In this document: positions 43,817 through 52,629 of the stretch, piece after piece
Position numbering within the stretch: position 1 is the first letter of the stretch
How the letters are laid out: each line of letters starts with the position of its first letter
NCBI RefSeq assembly: GCF_028206995.1
Contig: NZ_JAQLFL010000009.1
Coordinates: 19,308 to 83,307 of the forward strand
Direction: 5' to 3'
Source of the DNA: Collinsella aerofaciens
GTDB lineage: Bacteria > Actinomycetota > Coriobacteriia > Coriobacteriales > Coriobacteriaceae
Length of the DNA: 64,000 nucleotides
The notes under the pieces: model-generated
What the model saw: the letters and a program-made list of their open reading frames with translations, nothing else
What the model was told of the DNA's origin: nothing
Databases searched by the model: none
Made by a program: the position numbers and the translations under genes

Positions 43817-45170
43817 GGCTTATAGGACAAAATGTGTGTCCCGATAGAACACCCGTTTCCATCCATTAATCCAGCCAGAACGGGTACGGGCCCCTGTGGT
43901 GGAGGTCCTCCCACACGGCCCTGTCGCCCCACTCCGGCCCTCCGTCCTCGCGCGACGGCGAGGCGGAGTAGACGCTGAACAGGAAGTCGATGTCCGCGTC
44001 GGTCGGCATCGCGGCGAGCTTCTCGCGCGCCGTCCTCGCGTCCCCCGAGTGCGCGTGGCACCACCAGAACACCGCCTTCACGCGCTTGACCGACGTCAGC
44101 CCCCGGTGGTTGCGCAGGACGGCCCTCAGCTGCGAGTTCACCCCTCCCTCGATCATGTTGTTGGTCGACGGCAGCGGGCCGGCCTTGGCCAGGGCGGGGT
44201 CGAGGTAGGTGAACAGCGTCCCCGCCGACACCAGCGACGACAGCGACGAGCGCGCCCGCCTCAGCCTCTCGTGGGTGTAGACCCTCCTGCCGTCCACCAC
44301 GGTCCTGTCCTCCAGGAAGTCGGCCCAGAACCCGCACCAGTCGAGGTAGCGCTCGACCCAGAGCTCGGCCTGGTGCAGCGTCTCGATGCCCATGAGGTCG
44401 CGCGCGATGAGGTAGAGCTCGCGCCCCGCCTGGAGCTTCGGCCGCGTCGTCGTGTAGCGCTTGACCTGCGAGAAGGCGTGGAAGGCGCACCTCTGGACCC
44501 TGGTGCGCGGCCAGGTCTCGCGCACGGCCTTGGCGAATCCGCTCCCGCCGTCGGTGACGACCACCTCGGGCGCCGGGATCGGCGCCATGAGGGCCGACCA
44601 CGCCCTCGAGTTCTCCGACCTGGCCATGTACCAGGAGACCACCCTCTCGCCGCTGCAGCATATGAGCACCACGAGGTCGCGCGCGACCCAGATCCCGTCG
44701 ACGTAGAGCACGCGGTGCAGCTCGCCGTCGGGGACGGGCATGGGCCAGACCTCCCAGAACTCGGCCGTCCTGCGCCTGAAGGACCGTCCGCCGCCCGGCA
44801 TCGCCGCCTGGGAGTCCTTGGAGAGGAGCCACCCGAGGAACTCGTCCAGCCTTGCCGCCGCGTCGTCGTACCTCACCGTCGTCGACGCGCCGCAGGCCGT
44901 GCACCTCCACCGCTGGGACCCCGATGAGGTCCTGCCGTTGCGCTTGGTCCGACCGCCGCAGTAGGGGCAATAAACGGCCTTCATGGGCACCTCTTCCGAA
45001 AGGGTATTTAACGGTTCCGGAAAAGGTTATCTACCTGCGGGAACGATAGGCAACCGGACACACATTCTGTCCGAGCGGTTAAAAGCGGGCACGGAATTTA
45101 AACGGCTGAAAAAGGGGCATCGACCTGCGCCGATGCCCCCAACGTGGACACACGTTTTGTCCTATAAGCC
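43817..45170. mobile_element. IS256-group (IS1249-like) insertion sequence, complete
   Basis: A 1354-base element with 25-base terminal inverted repeats (43817-43841 and 45146-45170) beginning GGCTTATAGGACAAAA, one mismatch between ends. It is flanked by the 8-base direct repeat AGCATCGC (43809-43816 and 45171-45178), a target duplication of the length expected for this group. A near-copy of the inner terminal sequence (GGACACACATTCTGTCC) occurs at 45056. One transposase gene. Matching ends and duplication mean a recent insertion. Confidence 0.95.
43866..44984 (-). CDS. IS1249/IS256-type DDE transposase
   Basis: 372 residues. An N-terminal zinc-ribbon (CPYCGGRTKRNG ... RWRCTACGAS), then a mutator-type DDE core: VLYVDGIW (first Asp), VVVTDGGSGFAKAV (second Asp), RCAFHAFSQVKRY and NMIEGGVNSQLR (Glu). 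All catalytic residues appear present and the frame is intact. ATG at 44984 follows AGAGG. Base composition is slightly richer in GC than the surroundings. Confidence 0.93.
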   Translation of the reverse strand: MKAVYCPYCGGRTKRNGRTSSGSQRWRCTACGASTTVRYDDAAARLDEFLGWLLSKDSQAAMPGGGRSFRRRTAEFWEVWPMPVPDGELHRVLYVDGIWVARDLVVLICCSGERVVSWYMARSENSRAWSALMAPIPAPEVVVTDGGSGFAKAVRETWPRTRVQRCAFHAFSQVKRYTTTRPKLQAGRELYLIARDLMGIETLHQAELWVERYLDWCGFWADFLEDRTVVDGRRVYTHERLRRARSSLSSLVSAGTLFTYLDPALAKAGPLPSTNNMIEGGVNSQLRAVLRNHRGLTSVKRVKAVFWWCHAHSGDARTAREKLAAMPTDADIDFLFSVYSASPSREDGGPEWGDRAVWEDLHHRGPYPFWLD

Positions 45171-45198
45171 AGCATCGCGCGCCTCAGCACCAAATGCA

Positions 45199-45232
45199 AA
45201 AAGGGACCCGTCCATTACGGACGGGTCCCTTA
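45199..45232 (-). terminator. Terminator of rpsA
   Basis: Stem AAGGGACCCGTCC / GGACGGGTCCCTT, followed on the minus strand by TTTTGCATTT, 23 bases after the rpsA stop and 20 bases from the IS target site. Confidence 0.9.
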
Positions 45233-45255
45233 AAACAAGTGATCGTCAAACCGAT

Positions 45256-46422
45256 TTACTCGGCGTCGGTCTCCTCGTCCTTCTTCTCGGAAGGAAGCGG
45301 GGTAACCTCGATCTCGACGCCCAGAGTCTCAGCAGCGGACTTCATGGACAGGGAGATACGACGACGGTCGAGGTCGATCTCCATGACCTTGACCTGAACC
45401 TTGTCGCCCACGTGGGTGACCTGAGAAGGCTGATCGACGTGCTTGTTGGCCATCTCGGAGATGTGAACCAGGCCCTCGATGCCCTCGCCCAGGTCGACGA
45501 AAGCGCCGAACGGGACAAGCTTGGTCACAGTGCCCTCGACGATAGCGCCGACGGGGTACTTCTTGACCAGTGCACGCCACGGATCCTCGGTGGTCTGCTT
45601 GAGACCCAGGGAGATGCGCTCGCGGTTGAGATCGACGTCGAGAACCTCGACCTCGACCTCCTGGCCGACCTTGACAACCTCGGAAGGATGGTTGACGTGG
45701 TTCCAGGAGAGCTCGGAGATGTGGATGAGGCCGTCGATACCGCCGAGGTCGACGAAGGCGCCGAAGTCGACGATGGAGGAAACGGTGCCCTGGAGACGCA
45801 TGCCAGACTTGAGCTTGGACAGGATCTCGGAGCGCTCGGCCTTACGGGACTCCTCGAGCACGACGCGACGGGAGAGGACAACGTTGTTGCGGTTGCGATC
45901 CATCTCGATGACGCGAGCCTCGATGCGGGTGCCCATGTAGGAGGTGAGGTCCTTGACACGACGGAGGTCGACGAGGGAAGCGGGCAGGAAGCCACGCAGG
46001 CCGATGTCGAGGATCAGGCCGCCCTTGACAACCTCGATAACCTCGCCCTCGACGTTCTCGCCGGAGTTGAACTTCTCCTCGATGCGGTTCCAAGCACGCT
46101 CGTACTCGGCACGCTTCTTGGACAGGACCAGACGACCGTCCTTGTCCTCCTTCTGGAGAACCAGAGCCTCGATGGGATCACCGAGTGCAACGATGTCTGC
46201 AGGGTTAGCGTCCTTGCGGATGGACAGCTCGCGGACCGGGATAACGCCCTCGGACTTGAATCCGATGTCAACGAGCACCTCGTCATGCTCGATCTTAACG
46301 ACAGTGCCGTTAACGAGATCGCCCTCATCAAAGTCGGTAATCGTACCGTCGATGAGGTTGTTCATCTCCTCCTCATTGACATCGTCAAGAGAGAAAATGG
46401 ACGAGTTCTGAATCTCACTCAA
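45256..46422 (-). CDS. rpsA: 30S ribosomal protein S1
   Basis: 388 residues with four S1 RNA-binding domains (about 35-100, 120-185, 205-275, 290-360), each with the GxVxxIxxFGAFVDLG-like strand pattern in the last two. The acidic start (SLDDVNEEEMNNLIDG) and tail resemble S1 of other Gram-positive bacteria, which is shorter than the six-domain enterobacterial form. Starts with TTG after GAAAGGGG. Helps bring mRNA to the 30S subunit. Confidence 0.92.
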   Translation of the reverse strand: MSEIQNSSIFSLDDVNEEEMNNLIDGTITDFDEGDLVNGTVVKIEHDEVLVDIGFKSEGVIPVRELSIRKDANPADIVALGDPIEALVLQKEDKDGRLVLSKKRAEYERAWNRIEEKFNSGENVEGEVIEVVKGGLILDIGLRGFLPASLVDLRRVKDLTSYMGTRIEARVIEMDRNRNNVVLSRRVVLEESRKAERSEILSKLKSGMRLQGTVSSIVDFGAFVDLGGIDGLIHISELSWNHVNHPSEVVKVGQEVEVEVLDVDLNRERISLGLKQTTEDPWRALVKKYPVGAIVEGTVTKLVPFGAFVDLGEGIEGLVHISEMANKHVDQPSQVTHVGDKVQVKVMEIDLDRRRISLSMKSAAETLGVEIEVTPLPSEKKDEETDAE

Positions 46423-46737
46423 AGGTGGACCCCTTTCGAACTACGGGGCCCCGATTGCTAGGACCTACAGAAGGGTGCGACAAGCACACAACGTTTAGGA
46501 ACACTCGGGAGCCGACAGATACTAATGTGACGCTTATGCAATCACGTTCGTATAGGTTACGGGGAAATGAGTTCGATTTCAAGCGTGAACTGCGATTTTT
46601 TACTCGTGTGGAGACTTTTTCGTAATCTTATGAACACACGTCTCCGCAACTTGACGATAACCAGCCAGGCATTCGGCTTTGGGGTAAAGTATCCGGAGCC
46701 AACGACTCTAGATCAAATTTACGAGAAAGGTGCCCGC
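46423..46737. other. Divergent intergenic region
   Basis: About 315 bases between rpsA and the HAD gene. It is AT-richer than average (46550-46720) and should hold both promoters. TTGACG at 46651 is a possible -35 without a matching -10. No RNA or repeat seen. Confidence 0.4.
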
Positions 46738-47496
46738 GTGCTCAAAGCAGTCGTTTTCGATATGGACGAGACGCTTCTCAGCATCAACCTCAACGCGTTC
46801 ATCCTTCGCTATTTTAAGGATGTCTCTTCGATGCTCGCGGATATCGGCCGCCGCAGCCGCGGTGGCACGATGGCACGCCTCGGCACCATCCTGGTCGACC
46901 TCAACGCCAATCGCCGCAGCGGCACGGACAACCGCACCAATCTTGAGTTTTACCAAGAAGAGGTCGAGCGCCGATGCGGGATCTGCCTCTCCGATCCCCT
47001 CATCTACGAGGCGTTTACCTACTACGAGCGCGAAGTTCTTCCGTACAAGAACGACGATATCATTAACGCCCACGCCATGCCGGGCGCACACGCCGCGCTC
47101 CAGGCCGTACAGGACGCAGGGCTGCGCTACGCGCTCTTTACCAACCCCAGCTTTCCCCAGGGGGCCATCGAATGCCGCATGGGTTGGGGCGACCTGGCTG
47201 ACGCCCCCTTTGAGCTCGTCACGCACATGGGAAACGCTACCCGCTGCAAGCCTGATGCCACCTACTATCTAGAGCAGCTTCAGGTGATGGGGCTCGAGCC
47301 ACACGAGGTCCTTATGGTGGGCAACGATCCCAAACGCGACTTCCCGTCCCCCGATTGCGGCATCCAAACCGCCTTTGTGGGCCAGGGCAAGCCCAGCCGA
47401 GCCACCTGGCGCGGAACCATGGAAGACTTCGCCCGCGACTTCAACGCCGTAATCGAAGCCTTCTACGAACACCAAATAGCCAACGAACTGTCATAG
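46738..47496 (+). CDS. HAD-family hydrolase
   Basis: 252 residues: VVFDMDETLLSI (nucleophile Asp), LFTNPSF (motif II with Thr), KPDATYY (motif III Lys) and MVGNDPKRDF (motif IV). The cap lies between motifs I and II. Substrate unknown; the cap type suggests a small phosphomonoester. GTG at 46738 after GAGAAAGG puts the DMD motif at residue 8-10, as usual in this family; the longer reading adds about 57 residues without similarity. Confidence 0.85.
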   Translation: MLKAVVFDMDETLLSINLNAFILRYFKDVSSMLADIGRRSRGGTMARLGTILVDLNANRRSGTDNRTNLEFYQEEVERRCGICLSDPLIYEAFTYYEREVLPYKNDDIINAHAMPGAHAALQAVQDAGLRYALFTNPSFPQGAIECRMGWGDLADAPFELVTHMGNATRCKPDATYYLEQLQVMGLEPHEVLMVGNDPKRDFPSPDCGIQTAFVGQGKPSRATWRGTMEDFARDFNAVIEAFYEHQIANELS

Positions 47497-47551
47497 AACC
47501 CCTCACTCGCTCCAAACAAAACAACGCCGCAGGTTGAGCATAAGCCAGCGA

Positions 47552-47660
47552 AAACGCCCCTAAGCGAGCAATGTGCCTTGAAAGAGGAGGGCATAGGCCT
47601 TCTGGCCATGCCCGACGATTGAAAGGTAGATTGCCGCTTAGGGGCGTTTGCAGCGTCGAC
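47552..47660. repeat. Repeat family B, copy 2
   Basis: Inverted repeat with 15-base perfect arms (47552-47566 and 47635-47649, AAACGCCCCTAAGCG), partly extended by AGCAAT / ATTGC. It encloses GAAAGAGGAGGG, the inner palindrome GGGCATAGGCC / GGCCATGCCC, and CGACGATTGA, and is followed by CAGCGTCGAC. The inner GAGGAGGG block and the CAGCGTCGAC end are shared with the copy near 43.1 kb, while the arms differ completely. Located between convergent genes. Confidence 0.8.
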
Positions 47661-47689
47661 CGGTTACGCGGTTTGGTAAAACCGCGTAA

Positions 47690-49009
47690 CTAACAAACCT
47701 GGGTTTTGCCGATCATGATGTTGAGGATCTCGACGTCGGTATCTTTCATACCCACACGGCCCACGTAGCCCATGCTGGCGATTGTCTGCTCAACGGTATC
47801 TTGGATCAGGCCCTCGCCGGCGCGGAAGCCGCGACCCTGCATGGCCATATCATGGCCCAGAATCGCCGCATCGACGGCAGCCGAGATCTTGGCGGCACAG
47901 CTCGCCTTGGCGCCGTCGCACACGATGCCGCCCACGTTACCGAGCGTATTCGAGACCGTCGCGCCAATCTGCTCGCGCGTGCCACCGCACAGCCAGGTAA
48001 TCGCAGCGCCGGCGCCGCACGCGGCGCAAATAGCACCGCAAAACGCCGAGAGCGCACCAATATAGCTCTTGATATGCACGGCGATAAGATCGGACAGCAT
48101 CACGGCGCGCACCAGGCGCTCGTGGTCGCAACGCAGGTACTCGGCATACTCCATGACGGGCAATGCGCAGGTAATGCCCTGATTGCCCGAGCCGCACACA
48201 ATGGCGACCGGCAGCGCGCAGCCGTTCATGCGGGCGTCGGACCCGGCGGCCGCACGGGCACGGGCACGGCAGGCGACGTCATCGGCACGAGCACCCAGCA
48301 GCGTGCGGCCCACCTCGGCGCCCCAAGCGTGCGCAAGGCCCTCGGCACTGATCGCGCCATTCAGCTCAATCTGACGCTCAACGGCAGCGCGGGCGTCCTC
48401 AATGTCGCCGTCCTCAATAAAGTCGATGATGGACTCAATCGACATGGGCGTGTCGGCCTTATCCGCCGCACGCTCGGCCACCACGCGCTCGGCGCAGGCG
48501 GCACACTCCCCCGCTGACTTGCCGCATACCGGAATACCGTCGAGCGTATGGCACGTGACATTGGTGTGGTGATCGGTAATCTCGACGACCGCGGTATGGC
48601 CCCCGGCCGTCGCAGTCACCTTGATGTAGAGGTTGGGCACACCCTCGACAAGCGACACATCGCAGTAGCCGGCGTCGGCGAGGAGCTCGGCCACGCGTGC
48701 ACGGTCTTCATCGTTAACGCTCTCAAGCACCTCGAGCGCGCTCTTGGCGTCGCCGCCCACGGCACCCAGCACGGCCGCGGCCTCAATACCGTGCATACCG
48801 CCCGAGTTGGGCACGGTCACACTCTTAACGTTCTTGATGATGTTGCCCGAGCAGGCAACGTCCATATGATCGGGTTCGCAACCGAGCGTCTGACTCGCCA
48901 GCGCCGCTGCATAGGCAACGGCAATGGGCTCGGTGCAGCCGAGTGCACAGACAAGCTCGCGGTTCAAAACATCGCAAAACGCGGCATCACGAAGGGAATC
49001 GGTAGGCAT
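47690..49009 (-). CDS. L-cysteine desulfidase / UPF0597 family protein
   Basis: 439 residues: ELVCALGCTEPIAVAYAAA, CSGNIIKNVKSVTVPNSGG, AGECAACAE, VCGSGNQGITCALPV, and AAITWLCGGT. The Cys pattern fits the [4Fe-4S] desulfidase/serine dehydratase-alpha related family (YhaM/CyuA), which breaks cysteine to sulfide, pyruvate and ammonia in anaerobes. Sulfide could feed the MetY-type enzyme. RBS AGGAG. Confidence 0.85.
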   Translation of the reverse strand: MPTDSLRDAAFCDVLNRELVCALGCTEPIAVAYAAALASQTLGCEPDHMDVACSGNIIKNVKSVTVPNSGGMHGIEAAAVLGAVGGDAKSALEVLESVNDEDRARVAELLADAGYCDVSLVEGVPNLYIKVTATAGGHTAVVEITDHHTNVTCHTLDGIPVCGKSAGECAACAERVVAERAADKADTPMSIESIIDFIEDGDIEDARAAVERQIELNGAISAEGLAHAWGAEVGRTLLGARADDVACRARARAAAGSDARMNGCALPVAIVCGSGNQGITCALPVMEYAEYLRCDHERLVRAVMLSDLIAVHIKSYIGALSAFCGAICAACGAGAAITWLCGGTREQIGATVSNTLGNVGGIVCDGAKASCAAKISAAVDAAILGHDMAMQGRGFRAGEGLIQDTVEQTIASMGYVGRVGMKDTDVEILNIMIGKTQVC

Positions 49010-49280
49010 AGGTATCTCCTGCTTGCATAACGGGCTGGGCTCTCAAAAAAGTTAGCTCCTTTATTTGATAACAATGCATCAAAAACCGCAACCATGGTTC
49101 CGGCAGACGGCGCTCAAGCGCTAACTGACGACATTCATTCACGAGAAGCCAGTCTTGTTGCCTGCTAAAGCGTTTGACCAAAAAACGCTCGAGCGTTTAC
49201 GCAAAAGTCGCGCTATCATGCAGTCGAACGCGGTAAACACCTTTAGCATTTGCGCCGCACAGACCAGAGAGGAACCATCC

Positions 49281-49748
49281 ATGAAGATCGGTATCGGTAA
49301 CGACCACGCCGCCGTCGAGCTCAAGAACATCATTTCCGAGCACCTGAAGGAGCGCGGCTGCGAGGTCGTGAACTTTGGCACCGACACCTCCGAGAGCTTT
49401 GACTACCCCATCGCCGGCTACAAGGTGGGTAAGGCCGTTGCCAACGGCGACGTCGACCTGGGCATCCTCATCTGTGGCACCGGCGTCGGGATTAGTCTGG
49501 CTGCCAACAAGGTCGAGGGCGTACGCGCCGTTGTGTGCTCCGAGCCCTTCAGCGCCAAGCTCTCCCGCATGCACAACAATACCAACGTGCTCGCTTTTGG
49601 CGCCCGCGTCGTGGGCTCCGAGCTCGCCAAGATGATCGTCGACGAGTGGCTCGACGCCGAGTTTGAGGGTGGTCGTCACGAGCGTCGCGTTAACCTCCTC
49701 AACGAGATCGATCACACGCGCGCCCTTAAGATTGTCGACGAAGCCTAA
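49281..49748 (+). CDS. rpiB: Ribose-5-phosphate isomerase B
   Basis: 155 residues: MKIGIGNDHAAVELKNIISE, DYPIAGYKVGKAV, DLGILICGTGVGISLAANK, and RMHNNTNVLAFGARVVG. These are the RpiB/LacAB signatures including the active-site Cys in ICGTG. It interconverts ribose-5-phosphate and ribulose-5-phosphate. ATG at 49281 after GAGAGG; a longer reading from a TTG has no similarity. Confidence 0.93.
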   Translation: MKIGIGNDHAAVELKNIISEHLKERGCEVVNFGTDTSESFDYPIAGYKVGKAVANGDVDLGILICGTGVGISLAANKVEGVRAVVCSEPFSAKLSRMHNNTNVLAFGARVVGSELAKMIVDEWLDAEFEGGRHERRVNLLNEIDHTRALKIVDEA

Positions 49749-49772
49749 ACTATTCAGTGCCACAAGCTAACA

Positions 49773-49847
49773 GCAGGGGCCCGCTCGGAACACATGTCCG
49801 AGCGGGCCCCTGCATAAAAGGCGCCGCGGATGGAGTTCCGCGGCGCC
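49773..49847. terminator. Back-to-back terminators of rpiB and ndk
   Basis: A 17-base perfect stem (49773-49789 with 49797-49813, core GGGGCCCGCTCGGA) serves rpiB. A second stem GGCGCCGCGGA / TCCGCGGCGCC (49820-49847), followed on the minus strand by TTTTATG, serves ndk. Confidence 0.85.
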
Positions 49848-49886
49848 CAAGCCACACGCTAACAGCTTTAAGGAGTCAAAGCTGGT

Positions 49887-50291
49887 TTAGCCAAAGAAGC
49901 GCTTGATCTCAATCTCGGCGTTCTCCAGGCAGTCGGAGCCGTGGATCACGTTGGCGTTGACATCGACGGCAAAGTCGCCGCGGATGGTACCAGGAGCAGC
50001 CTCAAGCGGGTTGGTAGCGCCCATGAGGGTGCGCATCTTAGCAACAGCTGAGAGACCGGAAACGACCATCTTGACGACCGGACCGCTCGTCATAAAGTCG
50101 CAGAGACCGCCAAAGAAGGGCTTGTCGGCCAGATGGGCGTAGTGCTCCTCGACGGTAGCGCGCTCGAGCGTGGTCATCTCCATGCGCTCGATGACAAGGC
50201 CGCTGCGCTCAATGCGAGCAACGATCTCGCCGATCTTGCGGTCGCGCACGGCGTCGGGCTTAATCATGATGAAGGTCTTCTCGATAGCCAT
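49887..50291 (-). CDS. ndk: Nucleoside diphosphate kinase
   Basis: 134 residues: TFIMIKPDAVRDRKIGEIV, LMGATNPLEAAPGTIRGDF, and NVIHGSDCLENAEIEI with the phosphorylated His in IHGSD. Full length for a short bacterial Ndk. It balances NTP pools. Confidence 0.96.
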   Translation of the reverse strand: MAIEKTFIMIKPDAVRDRKIGEIVARIERSGLVIERMEMTTLERATVEEHYAHLADKPFFGGLCDFMTSGPVVKMVVSGLSAVAKMRTLMGATNPLEAAPGTIRGDFAVDVNANVIHGSDCLENAEIEIKRFFG

Positions 50292-50598
50292 AAAAGTAGC
50301 CTTTCAAGTAGGTTCGCGCGTGCCCAAGTCCCATTCCGGCACCCGCCTGGACTGCATCGTAACAGAGTTTTAGCTGCAGTTAAACAAAAAGCTGTTTATT
50401 AAAACGTTGCAATTTATTAAAGCGCTCCATATGTGTCACTTCTGTTTCGAAGCCCGATTAGAGTACCATCCGACCGCCCATCAACCGCATCGAACAGAGC
50501 AGGCGGTCGGTTGCCGCCCGCGAACGTAACCCCTTCACAACCTGCCCAAAGGTCCTGCAGAAGTTCTCGACAAGCCCCTACCCCATAGCAACAAAATA
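50292..50598. other. Intergenic region upstream of ndk
   Basis: About 300 bases. An AT-rich stretch at 50365-50430 (TTTATTAAAACG, AATTTATTAAAG) is the likely ndk promoter area. A short open frame in 50417-50611 has no Shine-Dalgarno and starts in the argH terminator; I do not accept it. Nothing else seen. Confidence 0.4.
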
Positions 50599-50624
50599 CG
50601 GGTGCCCACATCAGCAGGCGCCCG
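50599..50624 (-). terminator. Terminator of argH
   Basis: Stem CGGGTGCC / GGCGCCCG (one G-U in RNA), followed on the minus strand by TATTTTGTT, 53 bases after the argH stop. Confidence 0.7.
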
Positions 50625-50676
50625 TAAAGTGAAAACGATTTATCAATAAACGGCCAAAACGGCTTCAGCCAAATCC

Positions 50677-52107
50677 CTACTTTACCCCGTGGCCCATCTC
50701 GACGACCTTAGTCAGTGACCCAAACACACCCTCGTCAGCCACGAGCTGTGCCTCGGCGCGATCAAGCTGCACGGCAACAGCGGCAGGGGCGGTGCCGCCC
50801 TCGGTCGTGCGCGCGGCGACAATCGACGGGATGTCGAGCGCCTCGGTAATGTCGCGCTCAAAGAGCGAGCTTGCCTCCTGGAACACCTCAAACGGCAGGT
50901 CCTCAAGATTGCAGCCGCGCTTCTCGCACATCAGGACCAGATGGCCCACCACGGCATGTGCCTCGCGGAACGGCAGGCCACGCTTGGCCAGGTAATCGGC
51001 AACATCGGTGGCGGCAAGGTGCCCCACGCCGCACTCGCGCGCCATGGCATCCTCGTTGACGGTCCAAGTCGAAATCATTCCGGCCATAACGGACAGGCAC
51101 TGCATGAGCGTATGGGCGGTATCGAGCGCGCCCTCCTTGTCCTCCTGCAAGTCCTTGTTATAAGCAAGCGGCAAGCCCTTCATGGTTACCAGCAGCTGCA
51201 CCAGGTTGCCATACACACGGCCGCTCTTGCCGCGGATAAGCTCGGCAAAGTCGGGATTCTTCTTCTGCGGCATGATGGACGAGCCGGTGGAGTACGAGTC
51301 GGAAAGCGTGATAAAGCCAAATTCGGAGCTCGACCACAGCACGATCTCCTCGGAAAGACGCGACAGATGCATGGCCATGACGGAGCCGGCGTAATGCAGA
51401 TCGAGCAGGAAATCGCGGTCGGAAACCGCATCGAGCGAGTTGGGAATCACACCCGCAAAGCCAAGTTCGGCAGCCGTCATCTGACGGTCGAGCGGATAGC
51501 TCGTACCGGCAAGCGCGGCAGCACCCAGCGGGCAGTTGTCGGCGGCATCAAAGGCTGCCTTCAGGCGCGTAAAGTCGCGCGCGAACATCCAGGAATACGC
51601 CAGCAGATGATGCGACAGCAGCACGGGCTGAGCGTGCTGCATGTGCGTGTAGCCCGGCAGAATTACCTTGTCGTACTTCCTGGCCGCATCCACCAGCACA
51701 TGGCGCAGCTCAAGATTGGCCTCCATGAGCTCCTTGGCCAGCGCCTTGACGCCCAGGCGTGTGTCGGTCGCCACCTGGTCGTTGCGCGAACGTCCGGTAT
51801 GCAAGCGCTTACCGGCCTCGCCGATGCGACGCGTCAGCTCGCTCTCGATGGACATATGAATGTCTTCGTCGTTGATGTCGAAGGTGAAGTTGCCGGCATC
51901 GATATCCTGTTCGATTCCGGTCAGGCCCTTGGCAATCGCCTGCTCGTCCTCGGCACTGATGATGCCCTGGGCCGCCAGCATCTTGGCATGCGCCTTAGAG
52001 CCGGCGATATCCTGCTTATAGAGATGTTTGTCGACCGGCAGCGACGCGCCAAACTCCTGCGTGACCTCGGCCACGCCCGCCTCAAAACGACCGCCCCAAA
52101 GAGCCAT
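50677..52107 (-). CDS. argH: Argininosuccinate lyase
   Basis: 476 residues of the fumarase/aspartase fold: MALWGGRFEAGVAEVTQEFG, HTGRSRNDQVATDTRL, PGYTHMQHAQPV, and the signature loop GSSIMPQKKNPD. It splits argininosuccinate into arginine and fumarate. ATG at 52107 after AAAGGGG; the longer reading is not needed. It follows argG on the same strand with a possible small gene between. Confidence 0.95.
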   Translation of the reverse strand: MALWGGRFEAGVAEVTQEFGASLPVDKHLYKQDIAGSKAHAKMLAAQGIISAEDEQAIAKGLTGIEQDIDAGNFTFDINDEDIHMSIESELTRRIGEAGKRLHTGRSRNDQVATDTRLGVKALAKELMEANLELRHVLVDAARKYDKVILPGYTHMQHAQPVLLSHHLLAYSWMFARDFTRLKAAFDAADNCPLGAAALAGTSYPLDRQMTAAELGFAGVIPNSLDAVSDRDFLLDLHYAGSVMAMHLSRLSEEIVLWSSSEFGFITLSDSYSTGSSIMPQKKNPDFAELIRGKSGRVYGNLVQLLVTMKGLPLAYNKDLQEDKEGALDTAHTLMQCLSVMAGMISTWTVNEDAMARECGVGHLAATDVADYLAKRGLPFREAHAVVGHLVLMCEKRGCNLEDLPFEVFQEASSLFERDITEALDIPSIVAARTTEGGTAPAAVAVQLDRAEAQLVADEGVFGSLTKVVEMGHGVK

Positions 52108-52225
52108 GGAACCGTCCCCTTTCTCCAAATACCAAAACAAGCGCCCAAAGTATTGCGCCATGTCGCTAAAGCAATTATTCAACCGCTAGTTTTGCATATT
52201 CCCCACCGTGCGCGGGGCCATGTAG

Positions 52226-52396
52226 CTAATTTGCAAAGAAGTGACGCGCCATGCACTTGGCGCCCAACGTCTCCCTCCGGATGTTGCCCTGCGAACCATC
52301 GATCCAGGCCTTCAGGCTCATAGGGACGTCCTCGACCCTTGCAGCATCGAACTCGGGCGCGAGGGCAAGTAAAGCATGCGCAATAGCATTGAACAT
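52226..52396 (-). CDS. Possible small protein between argG and argH (56 codons)
   Basis: An open frame starting ATG with GAGGAG eight bases upstream, reading MFNAIAHALLALAPEFDAAR then VEDVPMSLKAWIDGSQGN and ending CMARHFFAN. It has a normal start signal, good codon composition for this genome and ends 118 bases before argH. I recognise no family. An upstream GC-rich hairpin could form its leader. It is too short to be certain. Confidence 0.5.
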   Translation of the reverse strand: MFNAIAHALLALAPEFDAARVEDVPMSLKAWIDGSQGNIRRETLGAKCMARHFFAN

Positions 52397-52446
52397 AATG
52401 GATACTCCTCATATATATAGGCGCAGAGCCGCCAAATTGATAGAAG

Positions 52447-52476
52447 GAGCCCCGCCGGACAACCCCGGCGGGGCTC
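52447..52476 (-). terminator. GC-rich hairpin between argG and the small frame
   Basis: Perfect 12-base arms GAGCCCCGCCGG / CCGGCGGGGCTC with loop ACAACC. On the minus strand it is followed by CTTCTATCAATTT, a weak U-tract, so it may be a partial terminator or attenuator of argG. Confidence 0.55.
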
Positions 52477-52629
52477 GGACTCAGCCGCAGACGCGACATC
52501 ATATATGCGGGCGGAACGTAGGGGCCACCGATGTTAAGAAGTGTCAGCAAGCATAACGAAAGGTAGGGACCCCGTGCGCCCGTTATGTATCACGCGGATG
52601 GGCCGCGCGGATACCAAGGGAAGGAGGCG

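Noticed and set aside
43866..44970. Overlapping long frames on either strand of the IS
   Set aside because: Only one frame has the zinc ribbon and DDE motifs; the others are GC-rich shadows.
50417..50611. A 64-codon frame upstream of ndk
   Set aside because: It begins within the argH terminator hairpin and has no ribosome-binding site.
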